From NCBI RefSeq assembly GCF_904846075.1, contig NZ_CAJGZH010000003.1, positions 248,001-312,000 on the forward strand: 64,000 nucleotides of DNA. The letters are read 5' to 3'. This document shows positions 1 through 9,246 of the stretch, piece after piece; the first letter of the stretch is position 1, and the number at the start of each line of letters is the position of its first letter. The notes beneath the pieces are model-generated. The model ran no database searches and was not told the DNA's origin. It saw nothing but the letters and a program-made list of their open reading frames with translations. The DNA comes from Psychrobacter glacincola. GTDB taxonomy: Bacteria > Pseudomonadota > Gammaproteobacteria > Pseudomonadales > Moraxellaceae. The translations under genes and the position numbers were made by a program.

Positions 1-2289
1 GAGATTGCTGTGACTCACTACCATCTACACTAGTATTGACTGTAACGCTAGCTTTGTACCAGTTTGCATACTCTTTAGGGTAACGTATAGAGAAATCTAC
101 TCTACCAGTATCATCTGTTATAAAATTAAAATTCTGGCTAGAAGTTACTTCTTGACCATTCTCATTGATAACTGCCGCTACGTTAACAGGATCTAATTGA
201 CCGTTATTGTTGAAATCTTCATTAGGATCTAAAATGCCATTATTATTTTTATCTTCTTTGCCACAAGAAACCGACTCTTGGAACCAGACAGTCCTGCCAA
301 ATATATCCTTAATGATACTAAACTCACCTTTTAAATAACTATCAGGAATCAAATTAATAGAGACTGGTTGATTAATAGCTGGCTTACCAGCACTATTGAG
401 CACACTGATTGATCCTTTCTGGAAGTAATATACTTGATTACTACCTGCAGAAACTTTGTCTGCAAATGCAAAACTAATATAGGTCGACTTTGTTTGGACT
501 GTGATTGCTGAATTATCTAAGAGTGTGTTTACTGCTTTTTCCTTACCATCTGGTAATCTAATTGACTGAACCTGTGCTTCAATGACAACACCATCTGTAC
601 TTGTTGAGTTTTGGCCTGCATTATAAGTCGTTACAGCTCGACCATTATCATCAGTATACGCCACCGCTTGGCTTAAACTTCCACCAGATGCATCTCTGGT
701 CGTCGTAAACTGTACAATAGCATTTTTGACAGGAGCATCATCCTTGTCCAAAACTCTAGCCATTACAGAGGTAGAGCCGCCCACACTTAAGACTGCACGC
801 TCAATCTGTAGAATCAATTTTTTCGGCTCGATAGAGACAAAACTCAATACTGTCTCTTTACTATCATTGCCATATTCCGCTCTTACAGTTGCAGTTCCAG
901 GTACATTAGATTCTACATAAAACTCAACTTTTTTACCCGTAACAGTCAATGTACGACGCGAGCTTCCTTGAACATCATTCACTGATGCAAATATTTTTCC
1001 CTTATTTGTTGAGACATTAACGCTATCTCCATCAACAGCATCAGGCACACTCAAGATGACTTTCTGTCGATCACCGACAATAATATCTGTAGTTGGAGAA
1101 AACCCTATGTTTGAGCTACTCGTAGATACTACCGTTAAAATATCAGGAATACGCTGGCTAACTTCAACGCCTTTACCTCAAGACTGAATAAATAGTTATC
1201 ATCTACTGGTTTTAAACTAGAAGCATTTAAGTCAACTGCAAAATTACCATTGTTGTCAGACTTTCCAACCCCAGCTTCCGTATCGTTGCTATAAATAATA
1301 AAATCAGCATTCGCAACTGGTTTTGCTGCGCCATCTAAGAGTTGCCCAGATACTCTAAAATTATCTCCTGCATTTACTGCATTCTTAGAAGATACCACGT
1401 TACTTACACGAGTACCTGAAGCTATGATTGGTAAGTTTTGTTCAACAATACTGTTTTTACCATCATCAACAACAACGTTCAATACACTCTCGTGGTTCAG
1501 TTGAGCATCAACACTTACTCTACTTTGTATCAGCTCGATTTCGACTAGCCCTTCATTATCTGTAAGCTGCCGAGAAGTTCCATTCAATGACAAGCCATAT
1601 AATGCAGCATCAGCAATACTGACGATGACAGGCACTCCTGCAATAATACCGCCTTTTTTATCAGTTACTCTAATACTAACTGTTGTCTTATCTTGGCCAG
1701 TCAATAGCTGATTTTTATCAGAGGAGATAAAAACATCATATACATTTTGTTTTTCAATATCAGCGTTGTCATTCGAGCCATATAGTTTAATAGATTTTGT
1801 TACATTACCAATACTAGCTTCTACTATCAATCCATTGTTTATAAGATAATCACTTTGCTCTGTAGATAATTGATTTAGCACCTCTAATCTGATTACTGCT
1901 TTGCCATTTTCATCCGTAGTAATCTTGGATTGAGAGTTACTAAATACACCTGTAGCTTTAGGGTCAGTAATTTTAAAAGTTACAGGTTGCTCTGCTAGAT
2001 TACCATTGTTTGCATCTAACACTAAGGCAGTCACTTCTATAGAAGCTCCCTTAGTCATTTTAATCCCACTATAATTGGAAGATATATATATTTCACTTGC
2101 TTTAGTAGCAGAATCACCTGGAATTTGACCATCAGGGGTTACCTGCACCAAACCTGTATCAGGAGTGGGTGCAATAGAATCTACAGTATCACCGCCACCG
2201 CCACCACCACATCCAGCTAGAGTTAGTGATATTGTTAACGCCGTAAGCTGAAATAATTTAGAGGTAAAAGGTAATGAGCTATATGACAT
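1..2289 (-). pseudogene. Ig-like-repeat surface lipoprotein, 5' part, frameshifted; runs off the window edge
   Basis: The first frame starts at 2289 and encodes a lipoprotein signal peptide with lipobox LAGC (Cys about residue 27) followed by a glycine run. Bacterial Ig-like (Big_1/invasin-type) repeats follow, with the recurring 'T-D-x-N-G' strand motif. This frame stops at 1135. From about 1180 down to base 1 another frame is open without a stop and continues the same kind of repeats (for example VAYTDDNGRAVTTYNAG). Restoring one A in the run at 1172-1174 would fuse the two into one protein of more than 760 residues that continues beyond the window. An EF-hand-like Asp/Asn-rich stretch lies near 190-256. 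The likely role is adhesion or surface structure, by family only. It may be a real pseudogene, a phase-variable gene or a sequencing error. Confidence 0.75.
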
Positions 2290-2774
2290 GTTTTGGACTC
2301 CGCGTCAGCAGTAATTTATTCGAGCAAATAAACAAAAATCATTACACAGAATCATAACAGATTGGTAATGATACATAGATTTACATTAACACCCGTTGTA
2401 TTAACAGATTGTATTAAATATATAACAGCAACTTTACTGACTTTTGTCATAACTTACAACTAAAAATTAATTTTTACTATTAAATAATCAACAACATAGC
2501 CAGTGAATTTCAGGGTATAATAGCCATCCTTTAGATCGACAATAATCATAAAAATATTTGAGTATTCATCTCTTTTATGGTATAAATGTCGGCTTTAAAA
2601 TTTTCTGAATTGGTACGCTTGTTATTTGCCTTTAGATAACAGCAATATCAACTCAACATTCATATAGTTTTGTTTGGTGCAAAGCTGCCGCTTGCTGTGT
2701 CCATGCCGCAAAAACGTGCAACTTGCCCAGACTGGTATGAGAAAAACTCATACCTCATAGATTAGGAGTTCGCC
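2290..2774. other. Intergenic region between the divergent lipoprotein and rpmB genes
   Basis: AT-rich spacer with no supported gene. It holds the likely rpmB promoter (2558-2586) and another perfect TATAAT at 2516-2521 that lacks a good -35. Confidence 0.6.
2558..2586 (+). promoter_or_regulatory. Putative sigma-70 promoter for rpmB-rpmG
   Basis: TTGAGT at 2558-2563 and TATAAA at 2581-2586 are separated by 17 bp, the ideal spacing. This predicts a leader of about 180 nt before rpmB. By-eye match only. Confidence 0.45.
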
Positions 2775-3011
2775 ATGTCTCGAGTTTGCCAAGTGACTGG
2801 AAAGCGCCCTATGGTGGGTAATAATGTTTCGCACGCAAACAACAAAACCCGTCGTCGCTTTCTACCAAACCTTCATAACCATCGTTTTTGGGTAGAGTCT
2901 GAAAATCGTTTTGTACGTCTACGTGTGTCTACCAAAGGTATGCGCACTATTGACAAACTTGGTATCGATAAAGTGTTAGCAGATATGCGCGCACAAGGTC
3001 AAAAAGTATAA
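2775..3011 (+). CDS. rpmB: 50S ribosomal protein L28
   Basis: A 78-residue protein of the length typical for L28. It begins [12 protein letters not shown], the family's conserved start, and has the conserved basic segment [14 protein letters not shown] clear ribosome binding site (AGGAG at about 2764-2768) precedes the ATG. L28 is a structural protein of the large ribosomal subunit. rpmG follows 138 bp downstream on the same strand, the usual rpmB-rpmG pair, and a strong terminator closes the unit at about 3362-3397. Confidence 0.97.
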   Translation: MSRVCQVTGKRPMVGNNVSHANNKTRRRFLPNLHNHRFWVESENRFVRLRVSTKGMRTIDKLGIDKVLADMRAQGQKV

Positions 3012-3149
3012 GTTAAGACTGGCAGCTTAATGTCTCGATAATTTTCGTCATTTAAGCTGCTTTTCTACTACATCATTATATTTGTAGTTACTTAATATTT
3101 TAGATCCGTACCTATCGTTTGAAGACCCCTCATTTACAGGAAAGCTATC

Positions 3150-3305
3150 ATGAGAGATAAAATTAAATTAGTATCAACAGCTGGTACTGGGTATTACTAC
3201 ACCACTACTAAAAACAAACGCACTATGCCTGGCAAAATGGAAATGAAGAAATTCGATCCAAAAATTCGTCAGCACGTGATGTTTAAAGAAGCTAAAATCA
3301 AATAA
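3150..3305 (+). CDS. rpmG: 50S ribosomal protein L33
   Basis: A 51-codon gene. The product starts [14 protein letters not shown] and contains YYTTTKNKR and the lysine-rich end [17 protein letters not shown], all diagnostic of L33. AGG lies upstream of the ATG (about 3138-3140). It lacks the zinc-binding CxxC pairs, so it is the cysteine-free type. It sits directly after rpmB and before a strong hairpin terminator, so the two are probably co-transcribed. Confidence 0.96.
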   Translation: MRDKIKLVSTAGTGYYYTTTKNKRTMPGKMEMKKFDPKIRQHVMFKEAKIK

Positions 3306-3361
3306 TTGCTATAATTTATAGAATATATTTTTATAAATACGTTCTATATATAAGTTACTTG

Positions 3362-3397
3362 AAAAAAAAGGGTATATCAATTGATATACCCTTTTTT
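3362..3397. terminator. Strong bidirectional rho-independent terminator after rpmG
   Basis: A perfect 11-bp inverted repeat, GGGTATATCAA/TTGATATACCC (3370-3391), is flanked by an A run on the left and six T on the right, so it can work in both directions. It ends rpmB-rpmG on the plus strand and may serve the minus-strand gene ending at 3471. Confidence 0.85.
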
Positions 3398-3470
3398 ACG
3401 CTTGCTACTTTTAATGATGATTATTTTAATTAACGACTACTAGCCAACTTAACAGCAACCCATCTCATCA

Positions 3471-3782
3471 CTAACTATAGTGCGTCGGCTCTTTGTCATA
3501 AACATGCGCATGCCATTGGCTCATCTGCTTTTGCATAATGACCTGAATCGCGGCATGAATCATATGCTGACCTATCGCTTGGGTGTCACTACCGAGCAGC
3601 TCTTTAAGCTTTTCAGAAAAATCAATGGTCATCAGCGGCGCTTCGTCTTGTTCCGCGTCACGTAACAATAAGCGACCATCTTCTGCCTCTACCAACTCAA
3701 GGGTAGTCTCTTTGGCAAATCCTGCAAATTGATCCGTACTTTCGTTATCTACTTCTATATCATTATCGATATCGTATGGCAT
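3471..3782 (-). CDS. Small acidic hypothetical protein
   Basis: I do not recognise the family. From the ATG at 3782 it encodes 103 residues starting MPYDIDNDIEVDN. The N-terminal half is acidic and the C-terminal half looks helical (IGQHMIHAAIQVIMQKQ). I chose this start because GAGGAA sits 8 bases upstream; a longer frame back to 3818 has no ribosome binding site. No signal peptide or membrane segment. It sits tail-to-tail with rpmG. Probably a cytoplasmic protein of unknown role. Confidence 0.7.
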   Translation of the reverse strand: MPYDIDNDIEVDNESTDQFAGFAKETTLELVEAEDGRLLLRDAEQDEAPLMTIDFSEKLKELLGSDTQAIGQHMIHAAIQVIMQKQMSQWHAHVYDKEPTHYS

Positions 3783-3967
3783 GAATTGCTTCCTCATTGT
3801 CCCGTCTAATACTTGCAAGAAAAATCGCGCACCGCAACATTATTGTTTTACAGTAATACGGGTAAAACTATCTTAGTCATACAATGGACGCTTTGGTCTT
3901 GAAATTCAAGGCTTGTCACATAAGTCTTCTACATAAAGGCTCTTTGGGTGTGCTATCACTGATAGTA

Positions 3968-4279
3968 TTAGCGCCAGTAGCGTAATTTTGCCACAGTAAA
4001 TAAGAAGGCAACAAACATACCGAGATAGTACATAAGCTTTAACTCTAATGTCGGATCTCGATATTTAAACGGTAAGGCTACAGTGGCGGTGGCGGTCGGA
4101 AATATCAACAGCATAAGCAGCCAGTTTTCGATGACATTTAGCCAGCCTTGTAAATCAGTACCGTTACGCAATGATGCCAGCCCAAGTAGCAAACAGGCGA
4201 TAATTAAGCTGGTGAATAAGCCATTGGGTAGGTCTTTTGGATAGATGATATTGGCAATCTTGGTCGGTATGATTCTCAT
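3968..4279 (-). CDS. Small membrane protein of unknown function
   Basis: A 103-residue protein with about three hydrophobic segments: residues 20-38 (GLFTSLIIACLLLGLASL), 48-68 (VIENWLLMLLIFPTATATV) and 84-99 (YYLGMFVAFLFTVAKL). No family recognised. It ends in basic residues (KLRYWR), as if the C-terminus were cytoplasmic. It lies between two other small minus-strand proteins, with no evidence for an operon. Confidence 0.6.
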   Translation of the reverse strand: MRIIPTKIANIIYPKDLPNGLFTSLIIACLLLGLASLRNGTDLQGWLNVIENWLLMLLIFPTATATVALPFKYRDPTLELKLMYYLGMFVAFLFTVAKLRYWR

Positions 4280-4399
4280 GTAAAATTCCAGTCACGCTTG
4301 TAGCGCGTGACTTAATAATTAAAAATTGTGTAAAAACAGCCTATCATAAATATTGCAGTGCACTATTTACCAAACAGCTTTATCTCTGCTCATAAGACT

Positions 4400-4777
4400 C
4401 TAACTGTAAGTACCCATTAACCAAAGCATCGATATACAAGAGGTTAAATAGCCCAAGCTAATAGCATTCCAGCTCTCTATATGCATGCCTTTGACTTTGT
4501 TAAGTATCTTAGAACCTAGCCAAAAAAACAGGGGAATGCCCAGCATAAATGCAGGCACAATGACCGCAGCATGACGTAATACTTCACCAGTATCATCACC
4601 CACCATTAGCCGAAAGCCGTAACCTGCCAGACTTAGAACCAAGGCAAATACAGCCAAGCCAATAGTGATACCCTTTGGCACCAAGCTGCGTTGCTGTGTC
4701 TCATTCTGAATTGGCTGCTCAGTGCTTTGCTCTGACTCAGGTGATTCTGACGAATTGATTGAGTTTTTTGTGTCCAT
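4400..4777 (-). CDS. Small membrane protein with polar N-terminal tail
   Basis: A 125-residue protein. The first 35 residues are polar and rich in Ser, Glu and Gln, with no signal peptide. Three hydrophobic segments follow at about 37-56 (ITIGLAVFALVLSLAGYGF), 70-88 (AAVIVPAFMLGIPLFFWLG) and 103-121. Family not recognised. Another small membrane protein lies immediately downstream. Inner-membrane location is inferred from hydrophobicity only. Confidence 0.6.
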   Translation of the reverse strand: MDTKNSINSSESPESEQSTEQPIQNETQQRSLVPKGITIGLAVFALVLSLAGYGFRLMVGDDTGEVLRHAAVIVPAFMLGIPLFFWLGSKILNKVKGMHIESWNAISLGYLTSCISMLWLMGTYS

Positions 4778-4897
4778 ATTTCACCTTTACGTAACTTGCC
4801 GTTATGCATCGTTATCCGTTATACAGCACATTTTGCTACTATTCTTTTATGACGAAAATGACTGACGAACGTATTTACCAATCACATAAGACCGTGG

Positions 4898-5590
4898 TTA
4901 TTCATTACCATTAGCCAAAGCCAGCTCAGCACGCATAGCATCAATAGCCACTTTATAGTCATCTTGGTTAAAGATCGCCGACCCTGCCACAAACATATCA
5001 GCACCCGCTTCGGCAATGGCTCGGATATTACTGGCTTTGATACCGCCATCTACTTCTAATCTGATATCACGACCACTGGTGATGATGCGCTGACGAACTT
5101 GGCGCACTTTTTCTAACGTCCCTTCAATAAATGACTGACCGCCAAAACCTGGGTTGACGCTCATCAATAAAATTTGATCTACCTTGTCCATCACATAGTC
5201 TAAATAATGTAATGGCGTTGCGGGATTCAATACTAAACCACATTCAGCACCGCCATCTTTGATCAGCTGTAAAGAGCGATCAATATGCCCACTGGCTTCT
5301 GGATGAAAAGTGATAACACTCGCACCTGCTTCCAAAAACTGCTCAATCATGCCGTCAACTGGTGAGACCATCAAATGTACATCGATTGGTGCATCAATCC
5401 CATAATCACGCAGCGCCTTACAAATCATACTACCAAAAGTGAGATTGGGTACATAATGGTTGTCCATTACATCAAAATGAATCACATCAGCGCCTGATTC
5501 CAACACCCTTTCAACTTCTTCACCTAGACGTGCAAAATCAGCTGAGAGTATTGATGGGGCGATAAGATAAGGTTTAGAAGGAATAATCAT
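4898..5590 (-). CDS. rpe: Ribulose-phosphate 3-epimerase
   Basis: Interconverts ribulose 5-phosphate and xylulose 5-phosphate in the pentose phosphate pathway; cytosolic. The 230-residue length fits the family. Conserved TIM-barrel motifs are visible: [14 protein letters not shown] at the N-terminus, the metal and catalytic segment [37 protein letters not shown] and LEVDGGIK near the C-terminus. AGGTAG precedes the ATG. No co-functional gene is adjacent. Confidence 0.95.
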   Translation of the reverse strand: MIIPSKPYLIAPSILSADFARLGEEVERVLESGADVIHFDVMDNHYVPNLTFGSMICKALRDYGIDAPIDVHLMVSPVDGMIEQFLEAGASVITFHPEASGHIDRSLQLIKDGGAECGLVLNPATPLHYLDYVMDKVDQILLMSVNPGFGGQSFIEGTLEKVRQVRQRIITSGRDIRLEVDGGIKASNIRAIAEAGADMFVAGSAIFNQDDYKVAIDAMRAELALANGNE

Positions 5591-5701
5591 AGTTGAGCTA
5601 CCTGATTCTGTTGAAATAAAATACGAATAAAATAAAAAGAAACTAAGGACTGGCTTAAAAAAACTGTGCCTTTAAAGCAATAATGTTAAGAACTCAAACT
5701 A

Positions 5702-6154
5702 CTAGCGCTGCTTATACTGGGTTTTGCAATAAGCACGACCGACATCGAAGCCTCGCTTAGCTTGATGTTTGGTCGCGCGATTACTGACACGCTGACGCCA
5801 TAAGCGAAAAGATGACGGCTTTAGCGTTTGGCGCATCAGCTTAATCACGCCTGCTTCATTCAGACCATAGCTATGCTCTATCGCCGCAAACGGTGTTCTG
5901 TCCTCCCACGCCATTTCTATTACTCGTGAGACTTGCGCGTCATCTAGCACTTTATCACCAGACTCATTGACTACGGTTGCGATAAGCTCATCTGAACGTG
6001 TCTGTCTGTCATTTGATTCAGTACTAATATCAGCAGGCTGATTATTTTTTAGAGCCGCTTTCATATCGGCTTGCATGGTCGCAAGCGATGACTCAACGGT
6101 TTGCTGCTTACAAGCCAAACCATCGGCTACTAATGCTGTCAGATTACTTACCAT
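5702..6154 (-). CDS. DUF2805 / TIGR03643-family protein
   Basis: A 150-residue protein. The C-terminal half matches the small TIGR03643/DUF2805 family: EMAWEDRTPFAAIEHSYGLNEAGVIKLMRQTLKPSSFRLWRQRVSNRATKH, a compact helical and basic module of unknown function. The first 70 residues are polar and low in conservation features. The family's usual module is about 70-80 residues, so this copy carries an N-terminal extension. The helix-turn-helix-like character is an inference from the sequence. It sits between rpe and fghA. Confidence 0.75.
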   Translation of the reverse strand: MVSNLTALVADGLACKQQTVESSLATMQADMKAALKNNQPADISTESNDRQTRSDELIATVVNESGDKVLDDAQVSRVIEMAWEDRTPFAAIEHSYGLNEAGVIKLMRQTLKPSSFRLWRQRVSNRATKHQAKRGFDVGRAYCKTQYKQR

Positions 6155-6301
6155 AAAACCTTACCTTTAAAGATGCTTAACAGATACTTAGCCGACTTTC
6201 ATTTTATATTAATCTATTTTATATCAATAAGTACGCTTGACTAAATAATCAGCGTAACTGTCTGTCAATTTATCGATCAGATCATCATTCTAATACTGGA
6301 C

Positions 6302-7192
6302 TTAGCTCATTTGCGCCATACGCCAGTGATGTTCAATATGATCGTTAATCACCGTTTGAATAAAATAGTAGCTATGATCGTGACCCGCCTGATAACGCAA
6401 GGTTAAGGGCTGATTGGCTTTGTTACAAGCATGTTGCAATTTGGTGGTTTGCAGTTGACCCTCTGCTAAAAAATTATCAGCCGCGCCTTGATCCACCAAG
6501 ATACTTGCATACTGCTGCCCCGATTTTTCAATCATCTGCGCAGCATCTGCCTGCGCCCATCGTGATTTATCATCGCCGAAGTATTCTGTATAAGCGGCTT
6601 GCCCCCATGCCGACTCACTGGCCGCGCACACAGGCGATAAAGCTGAGACACTCACAAACTTGCCTGGAAACTTAAAGCCCAATAGTAATGCTCCGTGACC
6701 GCCCATCGAATGCCCTGTCACGCCGATACTGTCAATAGGAAATTCTGAGCGTAACAAGTCATATAACTCATCAACGATATAGCTTTGCATATTAAAATGC
6801 TCTGACCAAGGTGCTTGCGTCGCATCGACATAATAGCTGGCACCCTGACCGACAAAATAGCGGTCGTCGTTTGGCACATCGCTGTCATCACTACTTCGAG
6901 GTGATGTATCAGGGGCGATAAATATCATGCCAAGCTCGCTGCATTTTTGCTGAAAATGCGCTTTGTGGGTGACATTATCAGCATTGCAAGTGAGACCTGA
7001 TAAATATAGAATCGCAGGACAACGGCGACCAGCAAGCGCTTCATCTGGCAGATAAATGCTAAAGGTCATCGGCGTTTTGGTCGATGATGATTGATGCCTA
7101 TAGTAATGCTGCTCACCATCAAAACAGCGGTTGACGCTGATCTGCGTGATTTTTGAGTTGGTAGATAAACTGTGTTTATAAGAGTTGTTCAT
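6302..7192 (-). CDS. fghA: S-formylglutathione hydrolase
   Basis: Hydrolyses S-formylglutathione to glutathione and formate, the second step of glutathione-dependent formaldehyde detoxification; cytosolic esterase. Visible motifs are LYLSGLTCNADN (oxyanion region), GVTGHSMGGHGAL with nucleophile Ser at about residue 162, DQGAADNF (catalytic Asp) and GHDHSYYF (catalytic His). I chose the ATG at 7192 because AAAAGGA sits about 8 bases upstream; the ATG nine bases earlier touches this site. At 296 residues it is slightly longer than the usual 280. The partner formaldehyde dehydrogenase (adhC) is not adjacent. Confidence 0.93.
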   Translation of the reverse strand: MNNSYKHSLSTNSKITQISVNRCFDGEQHYYRHQSSSTKTPMTFSIYLPDEALAGRRCPAILYLSGLTCNADNVTHKAHFQQKCSELGMIFIAPDTSPRSSDDSDVPNDDRYFVGQGASYYVDATQAPWSEHFNMQSYIVDELYDLLRSEFPIDSIGVTGHSMGGHGALLLGFKFPGKFVSVSALSPVCAASESAWGQAAYTEYFGDDKSRWAQADAAQMIEKSGQQYASILVDQGAADNFLAEGQLQTTKLQHACNKANQPLTLRYQAGHDHSYYFIQTVINDHIEHHWRMAQMS

Positions 7193-7420
7193 AAGCGACA
7201 TCCTTTTTATCCAAAGTAAAGTACACGATGACTTATAAAAAGCATTGGTAAAGTAATACTAGTACTTCTCCAAACTCACTTAGTACTCAATCATTATACC
7301 ATTCACAAGAATTAAAGTAGTAAGGAAAGCGAGTGTCAGTATTACAGATTCTAGACTGAACGAGCTTAATACGGCTCATCGTGATTTTTGGGTTGCGGGT
7401 TTGGGGTTTACTGTTAGTTG

Positions 7421-8902
7421 TTAATTGGCAGTGATCGCAGTATTAGCCACTGGCTGACCAGAAGCACTATCCTCTACGATATTAATGGCGATAGAATCAC
7501 TGTCATTAATAATGCTGGCAACTGGTGGTCGGGTTTTATCAAACAATACTTGTTCGAACGCTGGCAAAGCAGTCTCCATCAGACTACCAATCACCATCTG
7601 CGGCTCTGATGGTTCAAAACCCATCGCACTTTCACGCTCATTCACACGCAAACGGGCAGCTTTAAAGGCAGATTCAAAACTGGTATTGCTACGCAGGCTT
7701 TCAGCAAAAAACGCTTGCCCAAAATAGGTCATCTCAGCAGTATTGGTACAGCCAAACGATGCCTTATCCACCGCTGATGCGGTAATCACCACCGTGGTTG
7801 GAGAGGCCAATTCATCGATAAATGAGCCTGAATAGCAAGCAGATACCACAATCACCCGCCAGCGAATACCTGAAGCGTCTAGCGCCTCCCGTAACCATGC
7901 GGCGTCTAGATTCTCCATTGCTAATGGTGGATTTGCTAATTGAATGATATTTTCGTTGCCGTGTGAAGACAAGGTTAGGAATAACACATCCTCATCGGCA
8001 TTCATCTGCTGACCAATTTTCTTTAATCCACGCAGAATACTGGTTTTGGTAGCGATTGGCTCATCAAGCCAACTATAAGTATTGTTGATCAACGAGAGTG
8101 AATGTCCACTAGTGCCAAAACGCACATCGAACAGCTCACGCACTTTATTAATCTCAGAGCGAAAAACGTCTTGACCAGAGAATCCTGCCACACCCATAAA
8201 ATACCAGTCGGTCTTGCCTGAAGTACTGGGATCGATACTATTTAATGCTTGCTGTAACAAACGAGGTTGCTCATATAATGCTGCTTCTGCTAAAACAGGC
8301 TCTACAGGAATCTGCTTAAATATAGGCTGGTCCGCGACATTACGCTGCCAAATCGTCAACAGTGCGACTGCACCTACCAATACAATGACCCGCTCCCACC
8401 ACGGTATGCGTAGACGACGAGAAAAAATCCATAATAACGCCAAGGTCTGCCATAAAAACAGCACCAAAAACAGTATGGGTAAAAGTGAATAGCTCCAATC
8501 TGGCAACCAACCATAACTGCCTAAAAACTGCACCAAACTTTGTAATAATGCAGATAAGGTATCAGCCACTAACCACAATACCACGGGCACAAACACCAAC
8601 GTTTGATTGCCAGAACGCCGTGCCAAAATGATGCCGCCCAATAAAATTATCATCGGCCAAATCAAGTAGCTGACCAACCCTTGCTCATTAAAGATACTGC
8701 CATTTTCCGCGGCCAACCACGAAAACAGTACATTACTACCGAGTGCCAATAGTGCAAATACGGCAAACTGGATAAAGGTTGGTTTTACCCAAGAAAACGC
8801 GCGCGTCGACCCTACTAGCATCCACAAGGTTGCAATAATATTGGCAGCGAAATTGAGCGAAAAACGCTGAAGCGATACGGTTTTTAACGACGCAAGTGAC
8901 AA
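7421..8902 (-). CDS. Membrane-anchored C13-family (legumain-like) cysteine peptidase
   Basis: A 493-residue protein. Residues 1-185 carry about five or six hydrophobic membrane segments. Residues 230-440 form a caspase-fold C13 peptidase: YFMGVAGFSGQDVFRSEI, then FLTLSSHGNE with the catalytic His at about 314, and VVSACYSGSFIDEL with the catalytic Cys at about 356. Both catalytic residues are intact. It starts at a TTG (8902) preceded by GAGG, the only reasonable start before the first membrane segment. The substrate is unknown; legumain-type enzymes favour Asn or Asp, but that is family knowledge. No target or partner gene is evident nearby. Confidence 0.85.
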   Translation of the reverse strand: MSLASLKTVSLQRFSLNFAANIIATLWMLVGSTRAFSWVKPTFIQFAVFALLALGSNVLFSWLAAENGSIFNEQGLVSYLIWPMIILLGGIILARRSGNQTLVFVPVVLWLVADTLSALLQSLVQFLGSYGWLPDWSYSLLPILFLVLFLWQTLALLWIFSRRLRIPWWERVIVLVGAVALLTIWQRNVADQPIFKQIPVEPVLAEAALYEQPRLLQQALNSIDPSTSGKTDWYFMGVAGFSGQDVFRSEINKVRELFDVRFGTSGHSLSLINNTYSWLDEPIATKTSILRGLKKIGQQMNADEDVLFLTLSSHGNENIIQLANPPLAMENLDAAWLREALDASGIRWRVIVVSACYSGSFIDELASPTTVVITASAVDKASFGCTNTAEMTYFGQAFFAESLRSNTSFESAFKAARLRVNERESAMGFEPSEPQMVIGSLMETALPAFEQVLFDKTRPPVASIINDSDSIAINIVEDSASGQPVANTAITAN

Positions 8903-9246
8903 AGACTTAAACCTCTAGCCAGTCGAGAAAAGAAAGTGAGTTGATGATTCTTGGTGTGGCAGCTACCTACGAAATGTCATTAATTCACATTTTTTATATA
9001 GCATATGGACATCAAGATTACATGCAATTCACAATGAGATGATTTTAAGAGACGAATAGCAAAGACTAAAAATATGACTAAACAGTTTAGCTCGCTAATA
9101 TAACGCGATTGTAACGGATTGTCGGTCAAGAGGATAAGGCTGATTTGTAAAATTCGCTTAAATTTGGCTAAGAACATATAAAAAAAGGAGGTCTTGAATC
9201 CAAGACCTCCTTTTTTCTCAATAATGACTGTATCAAAGACTCACTA
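8903..9246. other. Intergenic gap between C13 peptidase and htpG
   Basis: No supported gene. A 65-codon minus-strand frame (8980-9177) has no ribosome binding site or recognisable motif. It contains the htpG terminator at 9181-9216. Confidence 0.6.
9181..9216. terminator. Rho-independent terminator of htpG
   Basis: A perfect 10-bp stem GGAGGTCTTG/CAAGACCTCC (9187-9210) with a 4-nt loop, flanked by six A and six T. It lies 30 bp past the htpG stop codon and could work in both directions. Confidence 0.88.

Noticed and set aside
8980..9177. 65-codon minus-strand frame before the htpG terminator
   Set aside because: No ribosome binding site or recognisable features; likely chance.
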